64,000 nucleotides of DNA from Caulobacteraceae bacterium (GCA_027487945.1 JAIYCQ010000043.1:62001-126000); one strand, 5' to 3'; counted from the stretch's first letter, positions 43,976-54,451 are shown. Notes: generated by a model from the letters alone, not told the origin. Made by a program: numbers and translations.

Positions 43976-44410
43976 CTAAAGGCCGAACATCCGGTCCAGC
44001 AGCCTATGCCACCATGACCGGCGGGGCAGTTCCACGCCCTCGTACGGCAGTTCCTCGATGGGTCGTTCGAGTTCCCCAGTGTCTGGATCGCAGACCGCCC
44101 ACTCGCCCTCGTCACCGTCCCACGCGTGGTGTCCGTTCACGGCGATGTCGAGGTGAATGATCCGGTGAGCCTTCACATACACCCAGAAGGATGCGCCGGC
44201 GGGTAAGCACGTCGACAGAAAGGTGCTGTAGGTTCCCAGACCGAGGTCACCGTCCTCGACCTCAACCGATCCATCATGGTCGACATAGGTGTACCGACCG
44301 GCGCCTGTGTTTTCACGACTGACAACACGGATCGAGGTGGGCACGGGGAAACCGGCTTCCGCGTACCTCGCGTGGTATCGCCCGAACAGATCTTCTTCGA
44401 GCGGCGTCAT
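43976..44410 (-). CDS. Unknown soluble acidic protein
   Basis: 144 residues if translation starts at ATG 44410 (GACGGGGCG before it); an alternative ATG at 44446 would add 12 residues and overlap the acyl-CoA ligase by 22 nt. The composition is acidic, with TPLEEDLFGRYHARYAEAGF at the start, a beta-rich middle (SFWVYVKAHRIIHLDIAVNG) and a basic aromatic end RRSWWHRLLDRMFGL. There is no signal peptide or membrane segment. I know no family. It is probably the last gene of the TetR-ligase unit, 14 bp after the ligase stop. Confidence 0.6.
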   Translation of the reverse strand: MTPLEEDLFGRYHARYAEAGFPVPTSIRVVSRENTGAGRYTYVDHDGSVEVEDGDLGLGTYSTFLSTCLPAGASFWVYVKAHRIIHLDIAVNGHHAWDGDEGEWAVCDPDTGELERPIEELPYEGVELPRRSWWHRLLDRMFGL

Positions 44411-44424
44411 CGCCCCGTCGTCGG

Positions 44425-46044
<1,620 letters not shown>

Positions 46045-46102
46045 GGCGCGTTCCTCACTGGTTTTATGATTGGCGCTCAGGAACGGCGCCGGGCCGCGTC
46101 TG

Positions 46103-46720
46103 TCAATCCAGCCGGAAGGCTTCCCGGGCGGCCTCGCGCCAGGCCTTCACGATCCGGCCCCACCAGCGGATGCGCTCCTCGTCGGTCAGGCCGTCCAGGT
46201 CTTCCAGCCAGGTGATCATGCTGTCCACGAATAGGCCGAACATGGCGCCGGACGCCCGCTGCGCCCGCTCCTCGGCGCCGGGGGCGGCGTCCGGTCCGGG
46301 CCGAAACAGCGGCATCGAGGTCTTCGCCAGCGCCACTCGCAGCCGGGGCTCCCAGTCGAGCTGGCCAGACCGGCAGTTCTTTAGCACCAGCAGAAAGGGC
46401 GCAGGCTCCCGGCGCGCGGTCGCCAGCACATGGCGGACCATCGAACCGTATCCCTCCCAGGGCTGGACGAAGGCGTCATCGATTGCGGCCTCGACCCGCT
46501 GGAACACCGCCTCGACCAGCGCCTCGCGCGACGGGAACAGGCGATAGAACAGCACCTTGGCGGCCCCGGCCGCCTCGGCGATGTCGCGCATGGTGGCGGC
46601 GTGCAGGCCCTTGTCCAGCAGAACGCGGGCAGCGACGGACACATACTCGGCGCGGCGCGCGTCATGGTCGACGCGCGGCTTGCGACGAACAGGCGGGGAG
46701 AGCGGCGCGGCATCGTCCAT
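46103..46720 (-). CDS. TetR-family transcription regulator
   Basis: 205 residues from ATG 46720, preceded at 5 nt by AGGA; ATG 46738 would add six residues and has no SD. The N-terminal helix-turn-helix is clear: ISVAARVLLDKGLHAATMRDIAEAAGAAKVLFYRLFPSREALVEAVF (as VSVAARVLL...), with recognition helix AAKVLFYRLF. The C-terminal domain has a ligand pocket and ends RREAFRLD (AREAFRLD). It probably represses the downstream acyl-CoA ligase and perhaps the divergent dioxygenase. The inverted repeat at 46760-46782 in the divergent gap is a candidate operator. Confidence 0.9.
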   Translation of the reverse strand: MDDAAPLSPPVRRKPRVDHDARRAEYVSVAARVLLDKGLHAATMRDIAEAAGAAKVLFYRLFPSREALVEAVFQRVEAAIDDAFVQPWEGYGSMVRHVLATARREPAPFLLVLKNCRSGQLDWEPRLRVALAKTSMPLFRPGPDAAPGAEERAQRASGAMFGLFVDSMITWLEDLDGLTDEERIRWWGRIVKAWREAAREAFRLD

Positions 46721-46759
46721 GGCGGTCCTGTAGCCCATCGAACCGGGCTTGCCGAATGA

Positions 46760-46782
46760 GACCAAGGGGTAACATACTGGTC
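46760..46782. promoter_or_regulatory. Candidate operator between the TetR and dioxygenase genes
   Basis: GACCA and TGGTC arms (46760-46764, 46778-46782) enclose 13 bp in the 94-bp divergent gap, over a possible plus-strand promoter (TTGCCG at 46750-46755 and AACATA near 46771). The short arms make it only a candidate TetR site. Confidence 0.3.
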
Positions 46783-46814
46783 CGCAGACGGCCATAGCCG
46801 CACCGGAGGACGCC

Positions 46815-47672
46815 ATGAACCAGCTGGTCCGCAGTCTCGAGATCGAGGATCTCACCATCCTGCCGATGACCCCGACCATCGGGGCCGAGGTCGAGGGCAT
46901 CGACCTGTCCCGGCCGCTGGATGTCCGCACGGTTTCGGCCCTGCGTCGGGCGCTTCTGGACTGGAAGGTGCTGTTCTTCCGCGACCAGGACATCACCACC
47001 GAACAGCACCTGGCCTTCGCCCGGAACTTCGGCGATCTGGAGGTGCATCCCTTCGCCCCGCAGAAGCCGGGCTATCCCGAGGTGCTGGCCATCACCCACG
47101 ACGCCAACAGTCGGGGCAAGGAGAACACCTGGCACAGCGACGTCACCTGGCGGCTGGAGCCGTCGCTCGGCTCGATCCTGCGCGCGCTGGAGATCCCGCC
47201 GGTCGGCGGCGACACCCTGTTCGCCGACATGTACGCCGCCTACGACGGGCTCTCGGACGCGGTGAAGGCGAAGGTGGAGGGCAAGGTCGCCGTCCATGAC
47301 TTCGTCAACTTCCGGAAGGGCATGCGCAAACGGGGTGTCTCCGAGGAGGAGATCGCCGCCTTCGACCGTCAGTACCCCAAGGTGGAGCACCCGGTGATCC
47401 GCACCCACCCGGAGACCGGCCGCAAGGCGATCTACGTCAACGCCGGCTTCACCCAGCATATCGTCGGGATGGAGAAGGCCGAGAGCGACGCACTGCTCGC
47501 CCACCTCTACGCCCAGGCCGCGATCCCGGAATACCAGTGCCGGTTCCGCTGGACGAAGAACGCCATCGCCTTCTGGGACAACCGCGCCAGCCAGCACTAC
47601 GCCGCCAGCGACTATTTCCCGGCGGTGCGGCGGATGGAGCGGGTGACGGTGGTCGGAGACCGGCCTTACTGA
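46815..47672 (+). CDS. TauD/TfdA-family Fe(II)/2-oxoglutarate dioxygenase
   Basis: 285 residues. The iron facial triad is visible: H107 and D109 in NTWHSDVTW, and the C-terminal His in RASQHYAASDY; the 2-oxoglutarate arginine is in VRRMERVTV. The start EIEDLTILPMTPTIGAEVEGIDLSRPL is the usual TauD opening. The family hydroxylates sulfonates, herbicides or related small acids; the substrate here is not deducible. The GGAGGA SD at 46806-46811 supports ATG 46815. Divergent from the TetR gene; the 3' end meets the palindromic repeat at 47746. Confidence 0.93.
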   Translation: MNQLVRSLEIEDLTILPMTPTIGAEVEGIDLSRPLDVRTVSALRRALLDWKVLFFRDQDITTEQHLAFARNFGDLEVHPFAPQKPGYPEVLAITHDANSRGKENTWHSDVTWRLEPSLGSILRALEIPPVGGDTLFADMYAAYDGLSDAVKAKVEGKVAVHDFVNFRKGMRKRGVSEEEIAAFDRQYPKVEHPVIRTHPETGRKAIYVNAGFTQHIVGMEKAESDALLAHLYAQAAIPEYQCRFRWTKNAIAFWDNRASQHYAASDYFPAVRRMERVTVVGDRPY

Positions 47673-47745
47673 TCTTGCGTAATTCGCGACGCCGGCCAGG
47701 GGGGCGGCTCCTCAGCAGGACGAAGGTAACGGCGGTCCACGGACC

Positions 47746-47790
47746 CGTCATTCTGAGGAGCGAGCCTCAAGCGAGTGTCGCGAAGGACGC
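47746..47790. repeat. REP-like palindromic intergenic repeat, single copy
   Basis: CGTCATTCTGAGGAGCGAGC... reads, in reverse complement, GCGTCCTTCGCGACACTCGC ... TCCTCAGAATGACG, so it has the same outer ends and inner hairpin plan as the arms at 14054-14157. It ends 2 bp before the stop of the MacB-like permease, at the convergent end with the dioxygenase. Confidence 0.78.
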
Positions 47791-47792
47791 AG

Positions 47793-49034
47793 CTACTCCC
47801 GTCGCAGCGCCTCGATCGGGTCCAGCCGCGCGGCGCGCCAGCTGGGGTAGGCGCCGAACACCAGACCGACCAGCAGCGAGAAGCCCAGCGACACCGGAAT
47901 CGACCAGCCGGCGATGGCCACCGGCCAGTCGCCGAGTTTCGCCATCAGGGCCCCGCCGCCGACGCCGATGACCAGCCCGATGGCGCCGCCGATCACCGAC
48001 AGGGTCATGGCTTCCAGCGAGAACTGCAGCAGCACATCGATACGGCGCGCACCCAGCGCCATCCGGAGTCCGATTTCGCGGGTTCGCTCGGTTACGGCCA
48101 CAAGCATGATGTTCATGATCCCGACCCCGCCGACCACCAGCGACACCGCGGCGACGGCGGCGAGCAGGCCGGTGAAGGTCTTCACCGAGGCCTGCATGGC
48201 CTCCATGATCGAGGCCATGTTCTGGACGCTGAAGTCGTCTTCCTGGCCGGGACGGATGCGGTGGCGCTCGCGCAGCAGGTTGGACAGGTCCTCCTGTACC
48301 CGGTCGAGGTCGTCGGCGGAGGCGGCCTTCACATAGATGGTCTGCACGTTGTCGCCCCGCACCCGGCGTCCGACGATGCGCGAGCGCACCGCCGAGAGCG
48401 GGCCGAGTACGATATCGTCCTGGTCCTGGCCGAAGCCGCTCTGGCCCTTCGACTCGAGCACCCCGATCACCTCGAACGGCACGGCCCCGACCCGGATGCG
48501 CTTGCCGATCGGGTCGCCGCCCTCGCCGAACAGTTCGGTGGCGATGGTCTGGCCGATCACGATGACCTTGCGGCCCTGACGGGCCTCGTTCTCGTCGAAC
48601 ATTCGGCCACTGGCGATCGTCAGGTCCCGGGCGACGAGATAGTCCGGCGTCACACCCTCGACCCGGGTGCTCCAGTTGGCGCCCTCTGACGCCAGCTGGG
48701 CGCCGCCGCGCACGGACGGGGCGGAGGCGGCGACGCCGTCGAGCTTGCCGATGGCTTCGGCGTCGTCGTCGTTCAGGGACATGCCGCTGCCGGCGCCCAT
48801 GCTGACGAAGCCGCCGCCGGGACCGCGGGAGGCGCCGGGCGAGACGATCAGCAGGTTGGAGCCCAGGCCGCCGATGGCGCTGGTCACGCGCTGCTGCGCC
48901 CCCAGGCCGATGGAGGTCATCATCACCACGGCGGCGACGCCGATGACCACGCCCAGCGAGGTGAGCGCGCTGCGCATCGGGTGGGCGGCGATGGCGCCGG
49001 CCGCGAAGCCGACCAGATCGATACGGCGCATCAT
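47793..49034 (-). CDS. MacB-like ABC transporter permease
   Basis: 413 residues of the FtsX/MacB permease type: an N-terminal membrane segment with MRSALTSLGVVIGVAAVVMMTSIGLGAQQRVTSAI, a periplasmic MacB-core domain of about 220 residues (GGAQLASEGANWSTRVEGVTPDYL), then three further membrane segments with EIGLRMALGARRIDVLLQF. It lacks the ATPase, which is encoded by the upstream gene that overlaps it by 4 nt. Such modules with a HlyD-type adaptor are often MacAB-like and export peptides, toxins or lipid-linked molecules. Third gene of a three-gene operon. Confidence 0.9.
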   Translation of the reverse strand: MMRRIDLVGFAAGAIAAHPMRSALTSLGVVIGVAAVVMMTSIGLGAQQRVTSAIGGLGSNLLIVSPGASRGPGGGFVSMGAGSGMSLNDDDAEAIGKLDGVAASAPSVRGGAQLASEGANWSTRVEGVTPDYLVARDLTIASGRMFDENEARQGRKVIVIGQTIATELFGEGGDPIGKRIRVGAVPFEVIGVLESKGQSGFGQDQDDIVLGPLSAVRSRIVGRRVRGDNVQTIYVKAASADDLDRVQEDLSNLLRERHRIRPGQEDDFSVQNMASIMEAMQASVKTFTGLLAAVAAVSLVVGGVGIMNIMLVAVTERTREIGLRMALGARRIDVLLQFSLEAMTLSVIGGAIGLVIGVGGGALMAKLGDWPVAIAGWSIPVSLGFSLLVGLVFGAYPSWRAARLDPIEALRRE

Positions 49035-49714
49035 GCCGCGCCTCCCTTGTCATCGGAGACGATCAGGCCGTCGCGGAACGTGACCCGACGGCCGGCCTGC
49101 GCGGCCACGTCGTGATCATGGGTGACGATAACGATGGTCAGGCCCTCGGCGTTGAGCTGGTGGAACAGGGCCAGCACGTCCTTGCCGGTCTGGCTGTCGA
49201 GAGCGCCGGTCGGCTCGTCGGCCAGCAGCAGGTCCGGGGCGTTGGCCAGGGCCCGGGCGATGGCCACCCGCTGCTGCTGGCCGCCGGAAAGCTGCGTCGG
49301 GCGATGACCCATGCGCGCGCCCAGACCGACCCGTTCGAGCATCGCCGCCGCCCGCTCGCGGCGCTCCGCCGGGAGCAATCCGGCGTAGACCATCGGCAGC
49401 TCGACGTTCTGCAAGGCCGACAGCCGGGGCAGCAGCTGGAAGGACTGGAAGACGAACCCGATCCGCCGGCTGCGGAAATCGGCCAGCGAGTCGTCGTCCA
49501 TCTCGCCGACATCCTCGCCCTCGAAACGGTAGACGCCCCGCGTGGGACGGTCGAGGCCGCCGAGGATATTCATCAGCGAGGACTTGCCAGAGCCGGACGG
49601 ACCGATGATCGCCGTGTGCTCGCCCCGTTCGATGGTGAGGGAAACGCCGGCCAGCGCGGCCACCGTCTCCTCGCCCATCCGGTAGATCTTCTGCAGATCG
49701 CGGATCTCGATCAT
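49031..49714 (-). CDS. ABC transporter ATP-binding protein (MacB/LolD type)
   Basis: 227 residues with the LolD/MacB phrase [27 protein letters not shown] at the start, Walker [24 protein letters not shown], signature [16 protein letters not shown], Walker [14 protein letters not shown] and H-loop [15 protein letters not shown]. It powers the permease of the next gene. 2 nt lie between its start and the adaptor stop at 49717, and it overlaps the permease by 4 nt, so adaptor-ATPase-permease is one operon. Confidence 0.94.
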   Translation of the reverse strand: MIEIRDLQKIYRMGEETVAALAGVSLTIERGEHTAIIGPSGSGKSSLMNILGGLDRPTRGVYRFEGEDVGEMDDDSLADFRSRRIGFVFQSFQLLPRLSALQNVELPMVYAGLLPAERRERAAAMLERVGLGARMGHRPTQLSGGQQQRVAIARALANAPDLLLADEPTGALDSQTGKDVLALFHQLNAEGLTIVIVTHDHDVAAQAGRRVTFRDGLIVSDDKGGAA

Positions 49715-49716
49715 GC

Positions 49717-51291
49717 CTACATCCGCACCCGGGGCTGGCCGCCGCCCATCGGGCCGCCGACGGCAGCCTTGGCCTTCGGCTTGGGTCCGCCGCCGGTGAT
49801 CACCTGATCGCCCGGCTTCAGATCGCCGACCACCTGGGTGAAGGAGCCGTCGCTGGCCCCGACCCGGACAGGCACCGCGACCGGCTTGTCATCACGCAGC
49901 ACATAGACGACGCCGCTGGTGAAACCGCCCTGGCCGCGGCCGCCGCCGGCCGAAGCCATCCGGGCGCGCAGGGCGACCAGCTTTTCCTTCTGGGCGGGCT
50001 TGAGGATCGGTTCGAGCTTGCCCATCGCCTCCTGCATGGCCGTGCGCATCGCCTGGCGCCGCGCCTGCGGGTCGCCGGAGGCGGCGGCCTGGGCTTTCGA
50101 ACGGGCCTCGGCGAAGATCGCCTCGGCCTTCTTCTGTTGGCCAGCGTCGAGGTCGAGCTGCTCGAGCATGCGGGTCATCATCATGCCGCCGCCTTGACCT
50201 GCGGCGCCCTGGCGCTGACCGCCGCCCATCCCTGGCGGCGGGCCGCCTGGGCCCATCATCGTGGCGCTGGTCCGCTGCTGGGTCTGAGGCTGTGCGTCCG
50301 TCGGGCTCCAGCGCAGCGCGGCGGCGGGGACCTTCAGGATTCCGGTCCGGCGCTCAAGCACGATATCGGCGTTGGCGGTCATTCCGGGCAGCAGCTTGCC
50401 GTTCGGGTTCTCGGCCTCGGCTATGACGATGTAGGCCACGACATTGGCCGAGGTCTCCGGCTGCTTGCGCACCTGGGTGACGACGCCGGTGTAGGTGTCG
50501 TCCGGGAAGGCGTCGACGGTGAAGCGGACGGTCTGGCCCTCCTGCACCTGGCCGATGTCGGCCTCGTCGACGGTGATCTTCACCTCCAGCTTCGACAGGT
50601 CCTGGGCGATCTGGAACAGCACCGGGGCGGACAGGCTGGCCGCGACGGTGTTGCCCGGTTCGATAGTCCGGCTGATGACGACGCCGTCGATCGGGGCGAC
50701 GATCCGGGTGCGGCCAAGATCGGTCTGGGTGCTGGCGAGGGCGGCGCGGGACTGGGTCACCGCGGCCTGGGCCGCCTGAACATTGGCCCGTGCCGACTTC
50801 CAGGCCGCCTCGGCCGTCTCAAGCGCGGCCTTCGCCATGATGCCCTGGTCGAACAGCGCCCTGGTGCGGTTGTAGGCCGCCTGGGCCTCCGCCGCCTGGG
50901 CCTGGGCCTGGGCGACGCTGGCCTGACGGGCGACGATCTCGGCCTGCCCCTGGCGGAGGCGGCTGACGTAGGTCTGCGGGTCGAGCGTGGCCAGCACCTG
51001 TCCGCTGCGCACCGGGTCATTGAAGTCGACCAGCACCTGCAGGATCTGCCCCGAGACCTGCGAGCCCACGTCCACTGTGACCAGCGCCTGCAGCGAGCCC
51101 GACGCCGATACGGACTTGGTGATGTCGCCCTCTGTCACCGCTTCGGTGCGGTAGGGATCCTTCGGGGCCTTGGGCTTGAGCAGTTGCCAGCCGGCGAACC
51201 CGGCGATCAGTACGGCAAGCGCGGCGAGCCCGTAGAGGACCGGGCGGGGCATGCGGCCCCGGCGACGGGGAGAGGCGGTGTTCAGGCTCAT
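49717..51291 (-). CDS. MacA/HlyD-type periplasmic adaptor with inserted Spy-like helical domain
   Basis: 524 residues from ATG 51291 (the frame is open to 51327; GGAACC precedes ATG 51291). A single N-terminal membrane segment (VLYGLAALAVLIAGFAGW, 18-35), a biotinyl-lipoyl half, a coiled-coil hairpin (about 105-200), and the beta-barrel with DLSKLEVKITVDEADIGQVQ follow the MacA plan. Between the barrel and the last membrane-proximal domain lies an insert, about 333-457: a Gly/Met-rich linker, then helices MLEQLDLDAGQQKKAEAIFA... AMGKLEPILKPAQKEKLVALRARMA, which resemble the LTxxQ/Spy-CpxP helical pattern. The rest (TSGVVYVLRDDKPVAVPVRVG) resumes the adaptor. First gene of the operon with the ATPase and permease. 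Confidence 0.88.
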   Translation of the reverse strand: MSLNTASPRRRGRMPRPVLYGLAALAVLIAGFAGWQLLKPKAPKDPYRTEAVTEGDITKSVSASGSLQALVTVDVGSQVSGQILQVLVDFNDPVRSGQVLATLDPQTYVSRLRQGQAEIVARQASVAQAQAQAAEAQAAYNRTRALFDQGIMAKAALETAEAAWKSARANVQAAQAAVTQSRAALASTQTDLGRTRIVAPIDGVVISRTIEPGNTVAASLSAPVLFQIAQDLSKLEVKITVDEADIGQVQEGQTVRFTVDAFPDDTYTGVVTQVRKQPETSANVVAYIVIAEAENPNGKLLPGMTANADIVLERRTGILKVPAAALRWSPTDAQPQTQQRTSATMMGPGGPPPGMGGGQRQGAAGQGGGMMMTRMLEQLDLDAGQQKKAEAIFAEARSKAQAAASGDPQARRQAMRTAMQEAMGKLEPILKPAQKEKLVALRARMASAGGGRGQGGFTSGVVYVLRDDKPVAVPVRVGASDGSFTQVVGDLKPGDQVITGGGPKPKAKAAVGGPMGGGQPRVRM

Positions 51292-51383
51292 GGGTTCCGG
51301 GGGACTCGAAGCAGGGGCAAACGGCATGGTTCGGGAATTCCGATAGCGACGGCAGGTTGCAGTCGCATTTCAACCGTGTGGAT

Positions 51384-52124
51384 CTAGGGTTTCCGGCGGT
51401 CGGGCGGCGGGGCGTCGTCGCCATAGGCGATCTGGGCCGGTGTGCGGGGCAGGTCTTCGACCCGCAGGCGTCCGTCGCCGTCGCGGTCGAGGAGGCCGAA
51501 CCGTCGCCGGGCCGCCGCCTCCGCCTCGACGCCGGTCACCTTGCCGTCGAAGTCATTGTCCGCCGCCCGCACCGGATGGGGCTCGTTGAGCAGGCCGTAC
51601 TGGGCGGCGCCCTGCCGCTTCGGCGCCGGTCCGTCGCCGGGTCCGCCCGGCGTCAGGCGCGACGGGCTGCCCCACAGGGCGTCAGCCCGGGTCAGCGGCC
51701 GCCACAGGCTGACGCCGCCCCCGGATCCGCGCCGGTCGGGCCGGCGCATCACGCCGGTGATCTCCGGTGCGACGAGCCGCTCATAGTCAGCGTTCTCGAA
51801 GCCGTCGATACGGCCGTCCTTGTCGGTGTCGATGATGGCGAAGAAGCCAAGGGCGTCGGCGGTGAACTCCGACTGCGTCAGCACGCCGTCGCGGTCGCGG
51901 TCGGCGCGCGCGAACCAGTCGGCGGAGGGGTAGGGCGCTTCGATCGCGGCGCGGAACGGCTCGCCCGCAGGGCTGATGAACACCCGTTCCGGCGGCGCGG
52001 GCGGCGCGGCGTCGACGTCCAGCGGCGGGGCCAGTTCAGTCGGTTGCGGTGGAGGCAGCGGCTGGCCCGGGGCAGGCGTCGCGGCCAACCACAGCAGGGC
52101 GGTCAGGATGAACGGGCGGCTCAT
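51384..52124 (-). CDS. Secreted EF-hand protein with four calcium loops
   Basis: 246 residues from ATG 52124, with GAGGAG at 7-8 nt. The signal peptide is MSRPFILTALLWLAATPAPG. Four canonical EF loops follow: DRDRDGVLTQSEF, DTDKDGRIDGFEN, DNDFDGKVTGVEA and DRDGDGRLRVEDL. A proline-rich start (LPPPQPTELAPPLDVDAAPPAPPE) links it. It would be periplasmic or exported and calcium-binding. It is on the same strand as, and 92 bp before, the MacA-like adaptor, and 87 bp after the sensor kinase gene. Function unknown; context suggests a link with the envelope sensor and efflux genes. Confidence 0.85.
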   Translation of the reverse strand: MSRPFILTALLWLAATPAPGQPLPPPQPTELAPPLDVDAAPPAPPERVFISPAGEPFRAAIEAPYPSADWFARADRDRDGVLTQSEFTADALGFFAIIDTDKDGRIDGFENADYERLVAPEITGVMRRPDRRGSGGGVSLWRPLTRADALWGSPSRLTPGGPGDGPAPKRQGAAQYGLLNEPHPVRAADNDFDGKVTGVEAEAAARRRFGLLDRDGDGRLRVEDLPRTPAQIAYGDDAPPPDRRKP

Positions 52125-52211
52125 GGAGACTCCTCGACAGGCCGCAACGCCCCCGGCGCGGACGGGGCTCAGTAGGACGCGGGCGGACGCGCGACGCAAC
52201 AGCTTTACAGG

Positions 52212-53699
52212 CTAGAGCGGCAGGGAGACCCGCGCGGTCAGGCCCCCTCCGGCGCGATTGTGCAGGGTGACGTCGCCGCCATGTCCGCGGGCGATGGAGC
52301 GCACCACGGCCAGGCCGAGCCCTGCGCCGCCGGTTTCCCGGCTGCGGGACGGCTCGCCGCGGTAGAAGGGCTCGAACAGGCGCTCGATCTCTTCGGCCGC
52401 TACCCCGGGGCCGTCGTCCTCGATCTCGACGATCGCACAGCCGTCCTCGGCGAACACGCGGCCCCGGACGCGCTGGCCGTATTTCAGGGCGTTCTCCACG
52501 AGATTGCCGACCAGCCGGCGCAGGGCCACCGGGTCGCCCTCGACGACGAGGCGGTCTGAGGGCAGGGCGGTGGCGTCCGATCCGGTCTCGCCCGCCTCAT
52601 CCAGGATGCTCTCGACCAGGGACGACAGCTCCAGCTTTTCGCGTGGCCCCGCCCGGGTGGTGTCGCGCACGAAGGCCAGGGTGGCGGAGATCATCGCGTC
52701 CATCTGGTCGATCTCTGCGACCAGCTTGCCGCGAATGTCGTCCGGGGCCGCCTCGATGCGGAACCGCAGGCGGGTCAGCGGGGTGCGCAGGTCGTGAGCG
52801 ATGGCCCCGACCATGGCGGTGCGGTCCTCCACATAGCGGCGCAACCGCTCCTGCATGCGGTTGAAGGCCTCGGTCGCGGCGGCGACCTCGCGCGACCCGC
52901 TGATCTCCAGCGGCGGCGCCCTGGGATCGCGCCCGAGACGTTCGGCGGCGTCGGCGAACAGCGCGATGGGCGACGCGAGCCGTCGGGCGAACAGCCAGGC
53001 GACTGGCGCCACGATCAGCGTCGACAGGGCGATGGTCAGAAGGATGTGGACCTGCCAGGCCGCGGGCCGGAGCGCCGGCTTCGGCTGCACCACGCGCCAG
53101 CCGCCGTCCGGCTGGCGGACGCCGACCTTAAACGGCGCGAAGATCACCCGCTCGTTCCAGACCCGCATCTCCGGCGGCCGGCCGTCGCCGGACGGGCGCT
53201 TGATCGCCCCCTCGCCACGGCCCGGCTCCCCGCCCGGCGGCGGCGGGGGGGCGAAACCGTCGGGCCCGGGACCCTGCCGCCCGCCGCGGCCTGGTCCGTC
53301 CGGGGCGGGCCCGGGAACGGCGCGGAACTCGCCGGTCAGCGTCTGCAGCATCATGCGACGTGACCCCGCCTGGCTCTCTATGACAATGTCGGAGACCGGG
53401 ACGCCCAGCGACCGCGCCAGCTGCTGGCGGAAGTCATCCCGCCACCGTCCGCGCCGGGGCTGGACCTCCTCCGGCGGACTGCGCCGGACCACAGAGACAA
53501 GGGCGCGGGCGTTCTCCACCTCGACCGGTTCCGTCGAGCGCAGGGCGCGCACGACATCGGACAGCCGGTAAACCTCCGGCGGCGGCGGTGGCACCGTGGC
53601 GATGAGCAGCGCCAGCACAACGTGGACCAGCACCGTGCTCGCAAGGACCAGGCCGAGCACCTGGCCAAACAACGGCGAGCCCCGGCCGAAGGTCTTCAT
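52212..53699 (-). CDS. Sensor histidine kinase of an OmpR-type system
   Basis: 495 residues from ATG 53699, overlapping the regulator's TGA (TGATG). Two membrane segments, about 12-36 and 217-239, flank a periplasmic domain that is proline/glycine-rich in the middle (GPGRGGRQGPGPDGFAPPPP region, residues about 133-160). HAMP follows, then the H box VGAIAHDLRTPLTRLRF with H302, the N box LVGNLVENALKYG, and G boxes (DDGPGVAAEEIERLFEPF and GGAGLGLAVVRSI). The unusual periplasmic loop gives no clue to the signal. It pairs with the response regulator encoded just upstream. Confidence 0.92.
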   Translation of the reverse strand: MKTFGRGSPLFGQVLGLVLASTVLVHVVLALLIATVPPPPPEVYRLSDVVRALRSTEPVEVENARALVSVVRRSPPEEVQPRRGRWRDDFRQQLARSLGVPVSDIVIESQAGSRRMMLQTLTGEFRAVPGPAPDGPGRGGRQGPGPDGFAPPPPPGGEPGRGEGAIKRPSGDGRPPEMRVWNERVIFAPFKVGVRQPDGGWRVVQPKPALRPAAWQVHILLTIALSTLIVAPVAWLFARRLASPIALFADAAERLGRDPRAPPLEISGSREVAAATEAFNRMQERLRRYVEDRTAMVGAIAHDLRTPLTRLRFRIEAAPDDIRGKLVAEIDQMDAMISATLAFVRDTTRAGPREKLELSSLVESILDEAGETGSDATALPSDRLVVEGDPVALRRLVGNLVENALKYGQRVRGRVFAEDGCAIVEIEDDGPGVAAEEIERLFEPFYRGEPSRSRETGGAGLGLAVVRSIARGHGGDVTLHNRAGGGLTARVSLPL

Positions 53700-54451
53700 C
53701 ACTGCCGAACAACCCTGGGGGCGAACATGTAGCCCTCGCTGCGGATCGTCCGGATGATCTCGGTCCCGGCCCCGTCGTCCAGCTTCTTGCGCAGGCGGCT
53801 GATCTGCACGTCGATGGCCCGGTCATAGGCCTCGGTATCGGGGCCGCGCGCCATGTCGAGCAGCTGGTCGCGGGTCAGCACGCGCTGCGGGCGCTCGACG
53901 AAGGCCCGGAGCAGCGAGAACTCGCCGCTGGACAGGTTGACGATAACGCCCTGCGGCGAGCGGAGTTCGCGGCGGACAAGGTCGAGGCGCCAGCCGGCGA
54001 ACTCGCAGGCCGCCGCGATGTGATCCTCCGGCGCGCGCGGCTCCTGGCGACGGCGCAGGACGGCGCGGACGCGGGCCAGCAGTTCGCGTGGATTGCAGGG
54101 CTTGGGCAGGTAGTCGTCGGCGCCGAGCTCCAGCCCGACGATGCGATCGGTCTCCTCGCCCATGGCCGACAGCATGACGATCCCCGGCGCCCCCGGGGCC
54201 CCGGACAGCCGACGGCAGATCGACAGCCCGTCCTCGCCCGGCATCATCACATCCAGCACGATCAGGTCGATGACCATGCGCTGGAGCACCTGCTCCATGG
54301 CGCGACCGTCGGACGCCGTCTCGACCCGATAGCCGTGGCGGGCCAGGAAATCCGAAATGACGTCGCGAATTCCCGGATCGTCATCGACGATCAGGATGCG
54401 GGCGCCGGCCTCCTCGGCCACGATCGCGGGTCTGTCCATCACGAGCTCCAT
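53699..54451 (-). CDS. OmpR/PhoB-family response regulator
   Basis: 250 residues: receiver domain with acidic pocket VDDD (23-25), phosphoacceptor D67 in LIVLDVMMPGEDG and K117 in DDYLPKPCNPREL; then a winged-helix DNA-binding domain with LSSGEFSLLRAFVERPQRVLTRDQLLDMARG, AIDVQISRLRKKLDD and IRTIRSEGYMF. All key residues are intact. It is the first gene of the pair and its stop overlaps the kinase start. The target genes are unknown; the EF-hand and MacAB-like genes immediately downstream are obvious candidates. Confidence 0.95.
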   Translation of the reverse strand: MELVMDRPAIVAEEAGARILIVDDDPGIRDVISDFLARHGYRVETASDGRAMEQVLQRMVIDLIVLDVMMPGEDGLSICRRLSGAPGAPGIVMLSAMGEETDRIVGLELGADDYLPKPCNPRELLARVRAVLRRRQEPRAPEDHIAAACEFAGWRLDLVRRELRSPQGVIVNLSSGEFSLLRAFVERPQRVLTRDQLLDMARGPDTEAYDRAIDVQISRLRKKLDDGAGTEIIRTIRSEGYMFAPRVVRQ

